The notes under the pieces: generated by a model | What the model was told of the DNA's origin: nothing | The model's database searches: none | The model's input: the letters and a program-made list of their open reading frames with translations, nothing else | Source: an uncultured Actinomycetes bacterium | GTDB taxonomy: Bacteria; Actinomycetota; Acidimicrobiia; Acidimicrobiales; RAAP-2 | NCBI GenBank assembly: GCA_903860915.1 | Contig: CAIOSJ010000021.1 | Span: forward strand, 124,001 to 188,000 | DNA: 64,000 nucleotides | Direction: 5' to 3' | Translations under genes and position numbers: made by a program | Part shown: one piece after another, positions 33,714-42,640 of the stretch | Numbering within the stretch: position 1 is the first letter of the stretch | How the letters are laid out: the number at the start of each line of letters is the position of its first letter

Positions 33714-36095
33714 CTAGGACTGCAAATCAGAATCAAGGTCCGTTGCTTCATTACTTCCGCTGACGTCGAGCGTCTCTAGACCAACGAGGACCCGACGAGA
33801 CTTCGAGCCGTCGCCTGGCGCCACTACCCCTTCCTGCTCCAGCAGGTCCATCAGACGGCCAGCACGAGCAAAACCTACGCGTAGTTTTCTCTGCAGCATC
33901 GAGGTCGAGCCCGACTGAGTTCGGATGACGATGTCACGAGCTTGCCGGAGCAGTTCGTCGTCGTCCTCACCGCTTCCCCCGCTTGTTGCAGTGGAACTCG
34001 AAGCGCCCACGGGGGTAAGCGCAATAACTTTTTCGGTGGTTCCACCTTGACCACGCCAATTCTCTACAACTCGGCGAACCTCCTCTTCGGAAATCCAGGG
34101 ACACTGTAGGCGTCGAGCAACGTTGCTCGACGCCGTGAGGAGCAACATGTCTCCCTTACCGATCAGGCGCTCCGCACCTTGTTGGTCCAATATCACTCGA
34201 CTATCCGCCAGCGACGAAACCGCAAAAGCCATTCGACTCGGGATGTTGGCTTTAATCACCCCAGTTATTACGTCAACGCTCGGCCTCTGCGTCGCGAGGA
34301 CGAGGTGAATGCCAACTGCACGAGCCATCTGCGCAATTCGCACAACTGAATCTTCCACGTCTCGCGCAGCGACCATCATGAGATCGTTCAGCTCGTCGAC
34401 AACAATCACTATGTAGGGCAGAGTCTCGGGAACGAATTCGTCTATTACCGTCTCAAGACCCGTGGCTCTCTCCACCGCCTCGGCTACCACTTCGCGTACC
34501 GAGGGGTTCTTAGTACCCGCGCCACGAGCCATGAGCGCTTGGTAACTCGTGATATCGCGCACACCGTACTCCGACAAAATATCGTAACGGCGCTCCATCT
34601 CCTTTACCGCCCAGGCCAGCGCACCGGCCGCCTTCTTGGGATCCACGACCACAGGCGTCAACAGGTGAGGTAAATCGTTGTATTGGCCCAACTCCACACG
34701 CTTGGGATCGATGAGAATCAACTTCAATATATCGGGCGTGGCCCGCATGACGAGTGAAGTAATCAGCCCATTAATACATGAACTCTTCCCCGCACCAGTG
34801 GCGCCGGAGATAAGAACGTGGGGCATTTCAGCCAGATTTACGATAACCGTTGCGCCTGAAATATCTCTACCAAGCGGAACGTCGAGGGGGTGATTGGCGC
34901 TCACCGCCTCTTCGGAAACGAGAAGATCACCGAGAGCCACGAGGGTTCTCACCCGATTCGGCACCTCGACCCCGATTGCCGACCGACCGGGGATGGGTGC
35001 CAGGATGCGTACGTCCGGCGAGGCCATCGCGTACGCAATATCACGGTGCAGACTGGTTACTCTCGCGACCTTGACGCCGGCGCCCAGTTCAATCTCAAAA
35101 CGAGTCACCGTGGGTCCCACCGTCGAGCCGACCAGAGTTGTTTCAACTCCATGCGCCGCCAACGCTGCGACGAGTTCCACCCCGGCGGCGTCGGTCGCCG
35201 AACGATCCATCTTTTGCTGCTTGACTCGTTGCAGTAATGAGATTGGTGGCAAGACCCACTGACCCGTGGGCTCACTGGGTTTCTTGGACGTAGCTAGTCG
35301 AGCCGGAGGAGGAACTACCTCCGGCTCGACCTCTGCTTCTTCGAACCGCCCATCGCTCTCGTTGGCAACCAACTCGTCCGTCGCCTCTTTCTCTTGTGAC
35401 GCAGTCTTCTTGGCTCGAGACCGCTTAGCGGTTGGTGGAACTTGCTCAGCGGGGGCTTCTTCGCCCTCAGACGGAGCCGAGGGCTCCGGTCGCGACGTCC
35501 ACCACTGAGAGACCCGCCGTACGAGTAATTTAACGATTGCTGCCGAGGCCGCCACAACTACACGCAGAGTCACTCCCGTCGCCACAATCACGGCGACAAT
35601 CAATAACCCCACTAAAAGTATCGTCGCGCCAATAGAACCGATGGCCCCGTTGAGACTTCCACCCACAACGACGCCCAGCCAACCGCCGCCAGCCCCCAAT
35701 GCGGACACCGAAGAATGCACACCAGGACGTCCGCCACCGAGGTGCGCCAGTCCCGCCGCCGTCAACAAGAAGAGGGGTAGGCCCACACTCAGTCGTGTGC
35801 GGTCGATGTCGATCTTCCCCCAGAGCATCCCTCCACCGAGTAACAGCAGAGTCGGTGGTAATAGCCAACGCGACATGCCGAGCAAGTTTGAAAGAGCTCT
35901 GGACAGAATGCTCCCCGTCGGCCCCAGGGCAGCGAGTTCCGCTAGACCAATGAAGAGCCCAGCGATGATCGTGAGGATAATGATGAAATCCCGCTGGTGA
36001 CGAACCCACAGCGATTCGGCGGTGCTCTTTTTTTTACTCGCGGCAACACTTCGCCGCGCGGGAGCCTTTTTCTTCGCTGGGGTAGCCACAAGCAT
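33714..36095 (-). CDS. ftsK: DNA translocase FtsK/SpoIIIE
   Basis: A 793-residue septal DNA pump. The N-terminus is Lys/Ala rich, followed by about four membrane helices (roughly 35-55, 73-92, 103-120 and 150-185) and an acidic linker (200-280). The motor has Walker A GATGAGKS (431-438) and Walker B YIVIVVDELN (561-570). The DNA-reading gamma winged helix starts near residue 712. Start ATG 36095 is chosen since family members begin just ahead of the first helix; the frame stays open 432 nt further but only antisense to the next gene. It heads the 12.7-kb minus-strand run ending at dapE. The 54-nt gap to the divergent gene must carry its promoter. Confidence 0.93.
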   Translation of the reverse strand: MLVATPAKKKAPARRSVAASKKKSTAESLWVRHQRDFIIILTIIAGLFIGLAELAALGPTGSILSRALSNLLGMSRWLLPPTLLLLGGGMLWGKIDIDRTRLSVGLPLFLLTAAGLAHLGGGRPGVHSSVSALGAGGGWLGVVVGGSLNGAIGSIGATILLVGLLIVAVIVATGVTLRVVVAASAAIVKLLVRRVSQWWTSRPEPSAPSEGEEAPAEQVPPTAKRSRAKKTASQEKEATDELVANESDGRFEEAEVEPEVVPPPARLATSKKPSEPTGQWVLPPISLLQRVKQQKMDRSATDAAGVELVAALAAHGVETTLVGSTVGPTVTRFEIELGAGVKVARVTSLHRDIAYAMASPDVRILAPIPGRSAIGVEVPNRVRTLVALGDLLVSEEAVSANHPLDVPLGRDISGATVIVNLAEMPHVLISGATGAGKSSCINGLITSLVMRATPDILKLILIDPKRVELGQYNDLPHLLTPVVVDPKKAAGALAWAVKEMERRYDILSEYGVRDITSYQALMARGAGTKNPSVREVVAEAVERATGLETVIDEFVPETLPYIVIVVDELNDLMMVAARDVEDSVVRIAQMARAVGIHLVLATQRPSVDVITGVIKANIPSRMAFAVSSLADSRVILDQQGAERLIGKGDMLLLTASSNVARRLQCPWISEEEVRRVVENWRGQGGTTEKVIALTPVGASSSTATSGGSGEDDDELLRQARDIVIRTQSGSTSMLQRKLRVGFARAGRLMDLLEQEGVVAPGDGSKSRRVLVGLETLDVSGSNEATDLDSDLQS

Positions 36096-36149
36096 CAAAC
36101 TTACCGAATGGGGGCTACATCTGAGCGCCATAGTCCTAGGCTGGCGATC

Positions 36150-36923
36150 ATGAGTGACCTCGAACCACATCCCACGTCCCGTCAATTGGCCGAGCGACTC
36201 AGTATTGACGCCGCCGTTGCGTTGGTAAGCCACGTAGAAACAATCTCTCCGTCCCTTCGGGCCATAACCCTCAGTCACCCACGGGCACAGTTCATGGCTG
36301 GTGAGCCCGGGAATGACGTTATGGTTCGCGTCGGGGCCGATGGCGAACGCAGTGTGCGCCGGCGCTACTCCGTCCGCAGCGCCACCAACGAAACTTTGAC
36401 GCTCTGGGTGGCCACCCGCCACGATGGAGCCGGTTCGCGCTGGGCGCGAAAAGTGAAAATCGGCGACGTCGTCGACGTCGTGGGGCCACGGGGGAAAATT
36501 CTTCTCGACCCTCTCGCCGATTGGCATCTCATGATGGGTGACACCAGTTCATTGGCCGCCTTCTACCGACTCGCTGATTCCGTCGAAGTGCCTGGCCAAC
36601 TCGTTTTCATCATCGAAATAGACGATCCCGCCGACGCAGTGACGGCCGAGCTGCCAGTCGGCCTCGGCGTAACCGGAATCTTCGTCGACCGAGCGGGTCG
36701 TGGCGGCAATGACGCCACCGGTTTGCTGCGAGGTCTGGCCACACTGGCGCTACCGCCAGACCTCGGTCACGCCTACCTCTTCGGCGAGTTTTCGATCAAC
36801 ACGGCTCTACGCTCCGCGCTGATCGACCGCGGTCTCACGGACGAGCAAATTTCCGTAAAGGCTTACTGGCGGGTCGGAAAAGCCAACGCCGAGCACGGCG
36901 AGCCAGACAAGACCGTCGCTTAA
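36150..36923 (+). CDS. siderophore-interacting FAD-binding protein (ferric reductase)
   Basis: A 257-residue flavoprotein of the SIP/ViuB family that reduces ferric siderophores in the cytoplasm to free iron. The FAD motif RRYSVR (71-76), VVGPRGK, GDTSSLAAFYRL and the C-terminal KAYWRVGKANAEHGEP are characteristic. ATG 36150 is preferred; the frame opens earlier inside ftsK. The stop shares the palindrome TTAA (36920-36923) with the converging RNase J stop. It is the only plus-strand gene between lexA and the window end. Confidence 0.9.
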   Translation: MSDLEPHPTSRQLAERLSIDAAVALVSHVETISPSLRAITLSHPRAQFMAGEPGNDVMVRVGADGERSVRRRYSVRSATNETLTLWVATRHDGAGSRWARKVKIGDVVDVVGPRGKILLDPLADWHLMMGDTSSLAAFYRLADSVEVPGQLVFIIEIDDPADAVTAELPVGLGVTGIFVDRAGRGGNDATGLLRGLATLALPPDLGHAYLFGEFSINTALRSALIDRGLTDEQISVKAYWRVGKANAEHGEPDKTVA

Positions 36924-38581
36924 ATTACCGTAATAGCCGGCAAAATAACTGGCTGGCGACGGAACTTCCCGCCAACTAATCGCCCAGCTGTGCGCTGGGC
37001 AATCTTGTTGAGAGCCTCACTGCTGCGTTCGCCCGCAGCGAGTGCATCTTCGAGTGCGCTATTGACCGCCTGAGCGGTGGCCTCCAACACTGAAGTCTCA
37101 CGTTCACCTTCAAACCATCCTCTTGCCGTGACCCGAGCCCGCTCGACGAGGGTTCCCGTACTTTTGTCAATCCCCGCCGTCACGAGGACGACCCCGTGTT
37201 CGGCCAACATCCGTCGGTCTTCCAGGGGGGCCTCATCCAAGTCTCCGGCCGTGCCATCGATGTAATGAAAACCCGCGGGGATGGTTCCATCACGCCGGAC
37301 ACCCGCTTCGGTTATTTCAACGACGTCACCGTCTTCGCATATCCACACGTGGTCTGAGCCAACGCCCATCTCAACTGCTAAATCCGCGTGATGGACCAAG
37401 TGTCGATATTCGCCGTGAATTGGAATAAAGGATCGGGGTCGCACCAGTTGTAGCAGCGTCCGCAGCTCTCCCTGTCGGGCGTGGCCCGACGCGTGAACTG
37501 GTTCGTGACCAGAATGAATCACCTCGACGTGCAAACGATGGAGGTCGTCAATCACCCGGCCCACAGACCACTCGTTCCCGGGAATCGGATGCGACGAAAG
37601 TATCACCGTGTCGTCGGCACCCACCTGCAGAAAACGCCCATCGCCACGGGCCAACTTTGACAATGCGGCTAAGGGTTCGCCCTGCGAACCGGTGCAAATG
37701 ACGCAAATTTCACCCGGTGCGTAACGATCAATGTTGGCAGGGTCTTCAAAAACCGATGCATCAACGTGCAGCAAATTTAGTTTTCTTGCCAATTTTACAT
37801 TGGACTCCATCGAGCGGCCCAGGAGCACAACGCGGCGTTTTTGTTCGATAGCGACGTCAATAATTTGTTGTACGCGGTGAATATGGCTGGCAAAACAGCC
37901 CACTACTATTCTTCGGTTGGGCCGTTCGAGGAAAAGACGTCGAAGCGCCCCGCCAACAGTGGCCTCCGATGCGGTGAAACCAGGCTCTTCGGCATTAGTG
38001 GAATCGCCCAAAAGAAGTGCCACGCCTTCGTCGCCGAGAGCCGCCAGTCGTGCAACATCGGTGCGGCGACCATCGATGGGTGTCAGATCGAGCTTGAAGT
38101 CTCCCGAGTGCACAATGATTCCCACCGACGTGTGGATAGCTAATGCGTGGGCGCTCGGGACCGAGTGGGTTACCGGAATGAACTCCACATCGAAGGCGCC
38201 AATACGACGTCGATCACCGTCAGCTACCTCAATGAAAGTCAAGCCGGCCGCCAGTTTCGCTTCGGTCAACCGGTGCTTGGCGAACCCAACAGTGAGGGCT
38301 GATCCGTAAATCGGCACATTCACGTCACGAACCAGATAGCGCAAAGCACCGGTGTGATCCTCGTGTCCGTGGGTCAACACGATGCCATCGATACGATCGC
38401 GACGCTCGCGCAACCACCGAAAATCAGGCAGGATGATATCGATGCCGTACATATTCGGTTCGGGAAACATCAATCCAGCGTCCACCACGATGATGCGTTC
38501 ATTTTGTTCAATGGCCATGCAGTTTCGGCCGATTTCTCCCAGACCGCCTAAGAAGGCAATCCGGACCGCAGATTTAGCCAC
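36920..38581 (-). CDS. rnj: ribonuclease J
   Basis: A 553-residue metallo-beta-lactamase / beta-CASP ribonuclease with endo- and 5'-3' exonuclease activity on RNA. The zinc motif is H71-GHEDH76, with HSGDFKLD and LLGDSTN in the beta-lactamase part, TGSQGEPLAALSKLARG and SSHPIPGNE in the beta-CASP part, and PIHGEYRHL closing the active site. Start GTG 38581 overlaps dapA by 8 nt. The dapA-rnj order is common in actinobacteria, supporting co-transcription. Confidence 0.95.
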   Translation of the reverse strand: MAKSAVRIAFLGGLGEIGRNCMAIEQNERIIVVDAGLMFPEPNMYGIDIILPDFRWLRERRDRIDGIVLTHGHEDHTGALRYLVRDVNVPIYGSALTVGFAKHRLTEAKLAAGLTFIEVADGDRRRIGAFDVEFIPVTHSVPSAHALAIHTSVGIIVHSGDFKLDLTPIDGRRTDVARLAALGDEGVALLLGDSTNAEEPGFTASEATVGGALRRLFLERPNRRIVVGCFASHIHRVQQIIDVAIEQKRRVVLLGRSMESNVKLARKLNLLHVDASVFEDPANIDRYAPGEICVICTGSQGEPLAALSKLARGDGRFLQVGADDTVILSSHPIPGNEWSVGRVIDDLHRLHVEVIHSGHEPVHASGHARQGELRTLLQLVRPRSFIPIHGEYRHLVHHADLAVEMGVGSDHVWICEDGDVVEITEAGVRRDGTIPAGFHYIDGTAGDLDEAPLEDRRMLAEHGVVLVTAGIDKSTGTLVERARVTARGWFEGERETSVLEATAQAVNSALEDALAAGERSSEALNKIAQRTAGRLVGGKFRRQPVILPAITVI

Positions 38582-39470
38582 GAGCTACGTGCAGTCCGGT
38601 GAGTACTTCCGCGGCCTGGTTATCCAAGGCGGCATCACTCGAACCAAGCGGCGCACGACACTGCCCGACCGCCATTCCTAGGAGCCGCAATGCGGCCTTC
38701 GCTGGCTGGGGATTGGGGTACATTTCGTTTCCTTCGAACTGACAACTTGGGGCGAGTGAATCATTAATCACGCGGGCGAGCGACCAGTCATTGCGATCAA
38801 CGGCCGATATCAACGCGGCGTACTGCGGACCGGCCCAGTGCGACGCCACCGAGACTAAACCAGTAGCGCCAATGGAAAAGAAGGGCAGTACCAGAGCATC
38901 GTCACCAGCGTAGAGATCAAAACCATCCCCCAGTGTCTGCTTCACCTGAGCAGCCGAGGGTAGATCGCCCGAAGCGTCCTTTAACGCCAGGACGTTCGGG
39001 CAGTTCCTGGCTACCGCAATAGTCGTCGCCGCAGACACCTTGCGACCCGTTCGGGCCGGAATGTCGTAGAGCATCACCGGCAGGTGACTAGCCGCGGCGA
39101 TTGCTGTGAAGTGAGCTTCGATTCCTCTTTGACTCGGCCGCGAATAGGCCGGCGTGGTCACGAGAATTCCCGAGACACCGCTCGAGGCGGCCTCTCGGCT
39201 CAAGACCACTGATCGAGCAGTATCCCCTGACGTAGATCCCGCTAAAACTGGCACAGTGACAGCTTCGGCAACGCAACGAAAGAGCGAGAGCTTCTCCTCG
39301 TCGGACAAACTTCCACCCTCGCCCGTAGAACCGGCGACCACGAGTCCATCGCTACCGTTTTCGACCAAGTATCGAGCCACGCTCGCGGCAAGGTCGTAAT
39401 CAACGTTGCCCTCGTGATCGAAGGGCGTCACCATGGCCGTAATCAATCGACCGAAACGAGGGGTACTCAC
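38574..39470 (-). CDS. dapA: 4-hydroxy-tetrahydrodipicolinate synthase
   Basis: A 298-residue TIM-barrel aldolase that condenses pyruvate with aspartate semialdehyde. The Schiff-base lysine is K164 in VLALKDASGD, the catalytic tyrosine Y135 in MLYDIPARTG, and the substrate loop AGSTGEGGSLS is clear. The start is GTG 39470. It is the first committed step of the diaminopimelate branch whose remaining genes lie at 23376-28421 and 41882-42640. Confidence 0.95.
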   Translation of the reverse strand: MSTPRFGRLITAMVTPFDHEGNVDYDLAASVARYLVENGSDGLVVAGSTGEGGSLSDEEKLSLFRCVAEAVTVPVLAGSTSGDTARSVVLSREAASSGVSGILVTTPAYSRPSQRGIEAHFTAIAAASHLPVMLYDIPARTGRKVSAATTIAVARNCPNVLALKDASGDLPSAAQVKQTLGDGFDLYAGDDALVLPFFSIGATGLVSVASHWAGPQYAALISAVDRNDWSLARVINDSLAPSCQFEGNEMYPNPQPAKAALRLLGMAVGQCRAPLGSSDAALDNQAAEVLTGLHVARG

Positions 39471-39507
39471 GCTTCGAAGTTACCAGCCCTCGTCCAGCCA
39501 AGCGGTG

Positions 39508-40662
39508 TTAGACAATTGCTCGCTCCATGGGGGTGCCCTCAGCGTTCGCGTCGAGGTCCAGGGTTGTATCTTCGTAGTCTTCAAATGCGATGACGCCCAT
39601 TTCGGTGAACTTCGTTCGTAGCCAGCCATCCGCGGCGTCAAGTAGGCCGAGCTTTTTGCAGTTCGGAACTATTTTTGAAAACAAAGCTGCTTGAAAGACC
39701 GGGCGGTCGGGGTCCATTAGCGTTACCTGAGCAGCGTCAGCCTTCGAAATTCCCAGACGCTCCCACACCTCTTGTCCCTGCATACGGTCGCGCATCCGTA
39801 GGGCTGCTTCGAAGGCGAATTCCTGTCGCTCACGGATCTCTGGCGCTGACATATCGGTATAGATCTCCTGCAGCGACAACACCCCAAAGGCGACGTGTCG
39901 CGCCTCATCGGCCATTACGTAGCGTAGCAGTTGACGCAGCAGTGGCTCTTGGCTCATTGAGTGCATAAAGCCGAACGCGGCTAGGGCTAAGCCCTCCACC
40001 ATGATCTGCATTCCTAGATAGGTCATATCCCAACGGGAGTCAGCCACAATGTCGTCGAGCAGGAGACCTAAATGTCCATTCATTTGGTAATGACCAGAGA
40101 GTTTGGTGTCGAGGTATCGAGAGAACACTTCAACGTGACGGGCTTCGTCCATTACCTGGGTCGCGGCGTAGTACTTCGCGTCAATCCACGGAACCGTCTC
40201 AACAATTTTCGCGGTACACAGCAACGCTCCTTGTTCACCGTGCATGAACTGACTCAACGTCCAATTCTGATACTCCATGTCGAAGGCGACCCACTCCTTT
40301 TCGCCCCACTTTTCAAATTGCGTCCCCGCAATCAAAGCCTCACCGAGTGGACGCTGACCCGCTTCACGGTATGCCTTCACCGCCATTGCTTCTTGATCTA
40401 CGACCGTTTCCCAGGGGAGGTCAGTTGCCCCGTTCCACTGGGAGCGCTTGGCCTTCTCGTAGAGCTTGTCCAACTTCGGTCGTGCGCCCTTGTTGTAATC
40501 CCACGTGAACACGGCGTCGCACTTGTCCGGCACGGAGTGTGACGACGAACCATCATCTACTCCGACTAAGTCGAAGATTGCTTCGTAGTCATTGATCTCG
40601 TCTCGTCCAATGAGTTCGCGATTGCTCAGCATGTCTCGCTCGTCGTCATTGATTATCGCCAT
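39508..40662 (-). CDS. ferritin-like di-iron protein
   Basis: A 384-residue helical protein with a complete di-iron carboxylate set: E143 (MHGEQGALL), E173-A-R-H176 (MDEARHVEVF), E223 (MVEGLALAAF) and E253-A-R-H256 (ADEARHVAFG). This pattern is shared by the R2-like / AurF-like oxygenases and oxidases. Substrate and reaction are unknown. ATG 40662 with AAGGGG ending 6 nt upstream is chosen over an earlier in-frame start at 40698. It lies 43 nt downstream of a double TetR regulator on the same strand, which probably controls it. dapA follows 37 nt further on. Confidence 0.8.
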   Translation of the reverse strand: MAIINDDERDMLSNRELIGRDEINDYEAIFDLVGVDDGSSSHSVPDKCDAVFTWDYNKGARPKLDKLYEKAKRSQWNGATDLPWETVVDQEAMAVKAYREAGQRPLGEALIAGTQFEKWGEKEWVAFDMEYQNWTLSQFMHGEQGALLCTAKIVETVPWIDAKYYAATQVMDEARHVEVFSRYLDTKLSGHYQMNGHLGLLLDDIVADSRWDMTYLGMQIMVEGLALAAFGFMHSMSQEPLLRQLLRYVMADEARHVAFGVLSLQEIYTDMSAPEIRERQEFAFEAALRMRDRMQGQEVWERLGISKADAAQVTLMDPDRPVFQAALFSKIVPNCKKLGLLDAADGWLRTKFTEMGVIAFEDYEDTTLDLDANAEGTPMERAIV

Positions 40663-40705
40663 AACTACCCCTTTGTGACCGTAAACATTGTCTAGCACAG
40701 CCTTC

Positions 40706-41878
40706 TTAATAGCGATTTACAAGTTGACTTACTCCCGTTGCCATATGACGACCGTAAAACAGAGCCACGCTGGCGGGTTCCCCTATGGCCACGTACGCAG
40801 CGGGGTCACTCCAGTAGCCCACGACTACCCGACACAGCCATTCGGCCAATCGACCAGCCGAGTCGAGATCCATCCAGCGCGCCAGGAGGGGCTGGGCGAA
40901 GGAGGACGCCACAAAATAAGTCCGAGTGGCACCATCAAAACGCAGGGAGGAGTTTGTGAACCTGGGCTCGTACAGACGTAGGTGAGTAAGCACGGGGTGA
41001 TTTTCAATATGAAACCAGAGCGTGGTGAGACCAGCTGCAATAGCGTCGTGGAGGTCATCGTGGGACGAAATGGCGTCGGCGACCGCTGAGAAAATCCTTG
41101 AGCCCTCGCGTTGCGCCACCGCACTTAACAGTCGGTCTCGCCCCCCTGGGAAAGTTCGATACAGGGAAGCTCGTGAGTAGCCAGCAGCTTCACCGATCGC
41201 GTCCAGGGAGACCTGGTCACGCGAATTGAAAGACAAGTGGGTGACCGCAGCGTTAATGATCTGGGTCCGTATGGAGGGATCGGACGCATCCCGTAATGGT
41301 CTCACCTTCGACGCTCCCACCGTAACGTTCGGCTCGTCAAAACCCGCCAGCAGTTCATCACGAACCAACCAGTGCAGGTCCTGCGGACTGTCGAGATCCC
41401 ATCGACCGGGGGTGGAGATGTAGTCGAGGAACAAGCGAGCGACGTAGTCAGCGTGCTGACGAGAATGGGCTGATTTCGCCACGAAGGGCTCGATGACGGC
41501 CACAATTGCTGAGCGAATGGACTGCATGGACTCCGACAGGGCTGGTTCCAATATGGTCGGATCTTCGAGGAGAATTCGTTGGAGCAGGAAATGGCTCTTA
41601 ACGGCGTGATGAGCGTATCTAAGGCCACGCTCCAAAACTTCCTGGAGTTCGCTGAGACCATCAACTTCAGCTTGAAGACCGAGGAAAAATTTCCTCACTT
41701 CCCAATGAATCAATTGGTCAAAGAGTTGTTGGCGGCCAAGAGGAAAATGGCGATACATGGTTGACCGCGATAGTCCCGCCTCACGTGCCACTACCGCCAT
41801 CGTGGTGACCGCGATGCCTCGGTGCGCGACGCTACGGCCCGCCGAAACGAGTGCACGTTCAACGACCGAGTCCTCCAC
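40706..41878 (-). CDS. tandem TetR-family regulator (two TetR units fused)
   Basis: A 390-residue protein about twice the length of a normal TetR repressor. Two helix-turn-helix segments are visible: TTMAVVAREAGLSRSTMYRHFP near residues 25-46 and VSLDAIGEAAGYSRASLYRTFP near 222-243, each followed by a helical ligand-binding-type domain. The pair could bind DNA as a pseudo-dimer within one chain. GTG 41878 starts 3 nt after the dapB stop. The neighbouring di-iron gene is the best candidate target. No operator was identified. Confidence 0.8.
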   Translation of the reverse strand: MEDSVVERALVSAGRSVAHRGIAVTTMAVVAREAGLSRSTMYRHFPLGRQQLFDQLIHWEVRKFFLGLQAEVDGLSELQEVLERGLRYAHHAVKSHFLLQRILLEDPTILEPALSESMQSIRSAIVAVIEPFVAKSAHSRQHADYVARLFLDYISTPGRWDLDSPQDLHWLVRDELLAGFDEPNVTVGASKVRPLRDASDPSIRTQIINAAVTHLSFNSRDQVSLDAIGEAAGYSRASLYRTFPGGRDRLLSAVAQREGSRIFSAVADAISSHDDLHDAIAAGLTTLWFHIENHPVLTHLRLYEPRFTNSSLRFDGATRTYFVASSFAQPLLARWMDLDSAGRLAEWLCRVVVGYWSDPAAYVAIGEPASVALFYGRHMATGVSQLVNRY

Positions 41879-41881
41879 GAC

Positions 41882-42640
41882 TTAGATCAATTCGTCGAGA
41901 CCCACGGTGAGACCCGGGCGATTCCGCACGCTCCGTACGGCCAGGGCCACACCGGACACAAAACTCGAGCGGTCGTAAGAGTCATGGCGAATAGTCAAAC
42001 CCTCCCCGGGTCGACCAAAAATTACTTCCTGATGCGCCACCAAGCCAGGCAGACGCACCGAGTGAATGGGTATATCCCCTTCCCCCAATGCACCTCGAGC
42101 ACCCTCGAGTACTAGCGAGACAGTGGGGTCAGGATTCGTTGATACCTGAGCAGCCCTTCGAGCCACCGCCATTGCGCTCGCGGTGGCCAGTGACGTTCCC
42201 GACGGAGCATCGCGTTTTTGATCATGGTGCATTTCAATGATTTCAACACGCTCGAAATAGGGGGCTGCTTGAGCAGCAAAACGCTCAGCCAGGATCGCCC
42301 CTATAGAAAAATTGGCGGCGAGTACAACGTTGGCGTTCTCGTCCACCGCCGAACGCACCTGTTCAGGTGATAAGCCCGTGGCACCAATCACTGCCGCTAC
42401 GCCATTTACCGCGCACCACCTCAATGTAGCCGTAGCACCTGCGGCGCTCGAAAAGTCCACGACCACGTCAACGTCATTCGCCGATAGGTCGGTGACGGAC
42501 GTCACCCAATTTGTAGCTCCTGGGACTTCTAGGACGTCAACCACGGTAACAATCGACAGGTCGTCGTACTCGGAGAGGCCCTGCACCATAATTTGGCCCA
42601 TGCGTCCAGCAGCTCCGACGACAGCGATCTTGATCACCAC
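41882..42640 (-). CDS. dapB: 4-hydroxy-tetrahydrodipicolinate reductase
   Basis: A 252-residue NAD(P)H-dependent reductase acting after DapA. The nucleotide loop VVGAAGRMGQ, DFSSAAGA, GATGLS, and the catalytic EIIEMHHDQKRDAPSGTS with the His pair and Lys are all present. The start is one of two consecutive GTGs (42640/42637); the first overlaps the upstream membrane-protein stop by 1 nt. Confidence 0.95.
   Translation of the reverse strand: MVIKIAVVGAAGRMGQIMVQGLSEYDDLSIVTVVDVLEVPGATNWVTSVTDLSANDVDVVVDFSSAAGATATLRWCAVNGVAAVIGATGLSPEQVRSAVDENANVVLAANFSIGAILAERFAAQAAPYFERVEIIEMHHDQKRDAPSGTSLATASAMAVARRAAQVSTNPDPTVSLVLEGARGALGEGDIPIHSVRLPGLVAHQEVIFGRPGEGLTIRHDSYDRSSFVSGVALAVRSVRNRPGLTVGLDELI

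Noticed and set aside
33714..36527. FtsK start at 36527
   Set aside because: The extra 144 residues are antisense to the divergent SIP gene and lack FtsK character.
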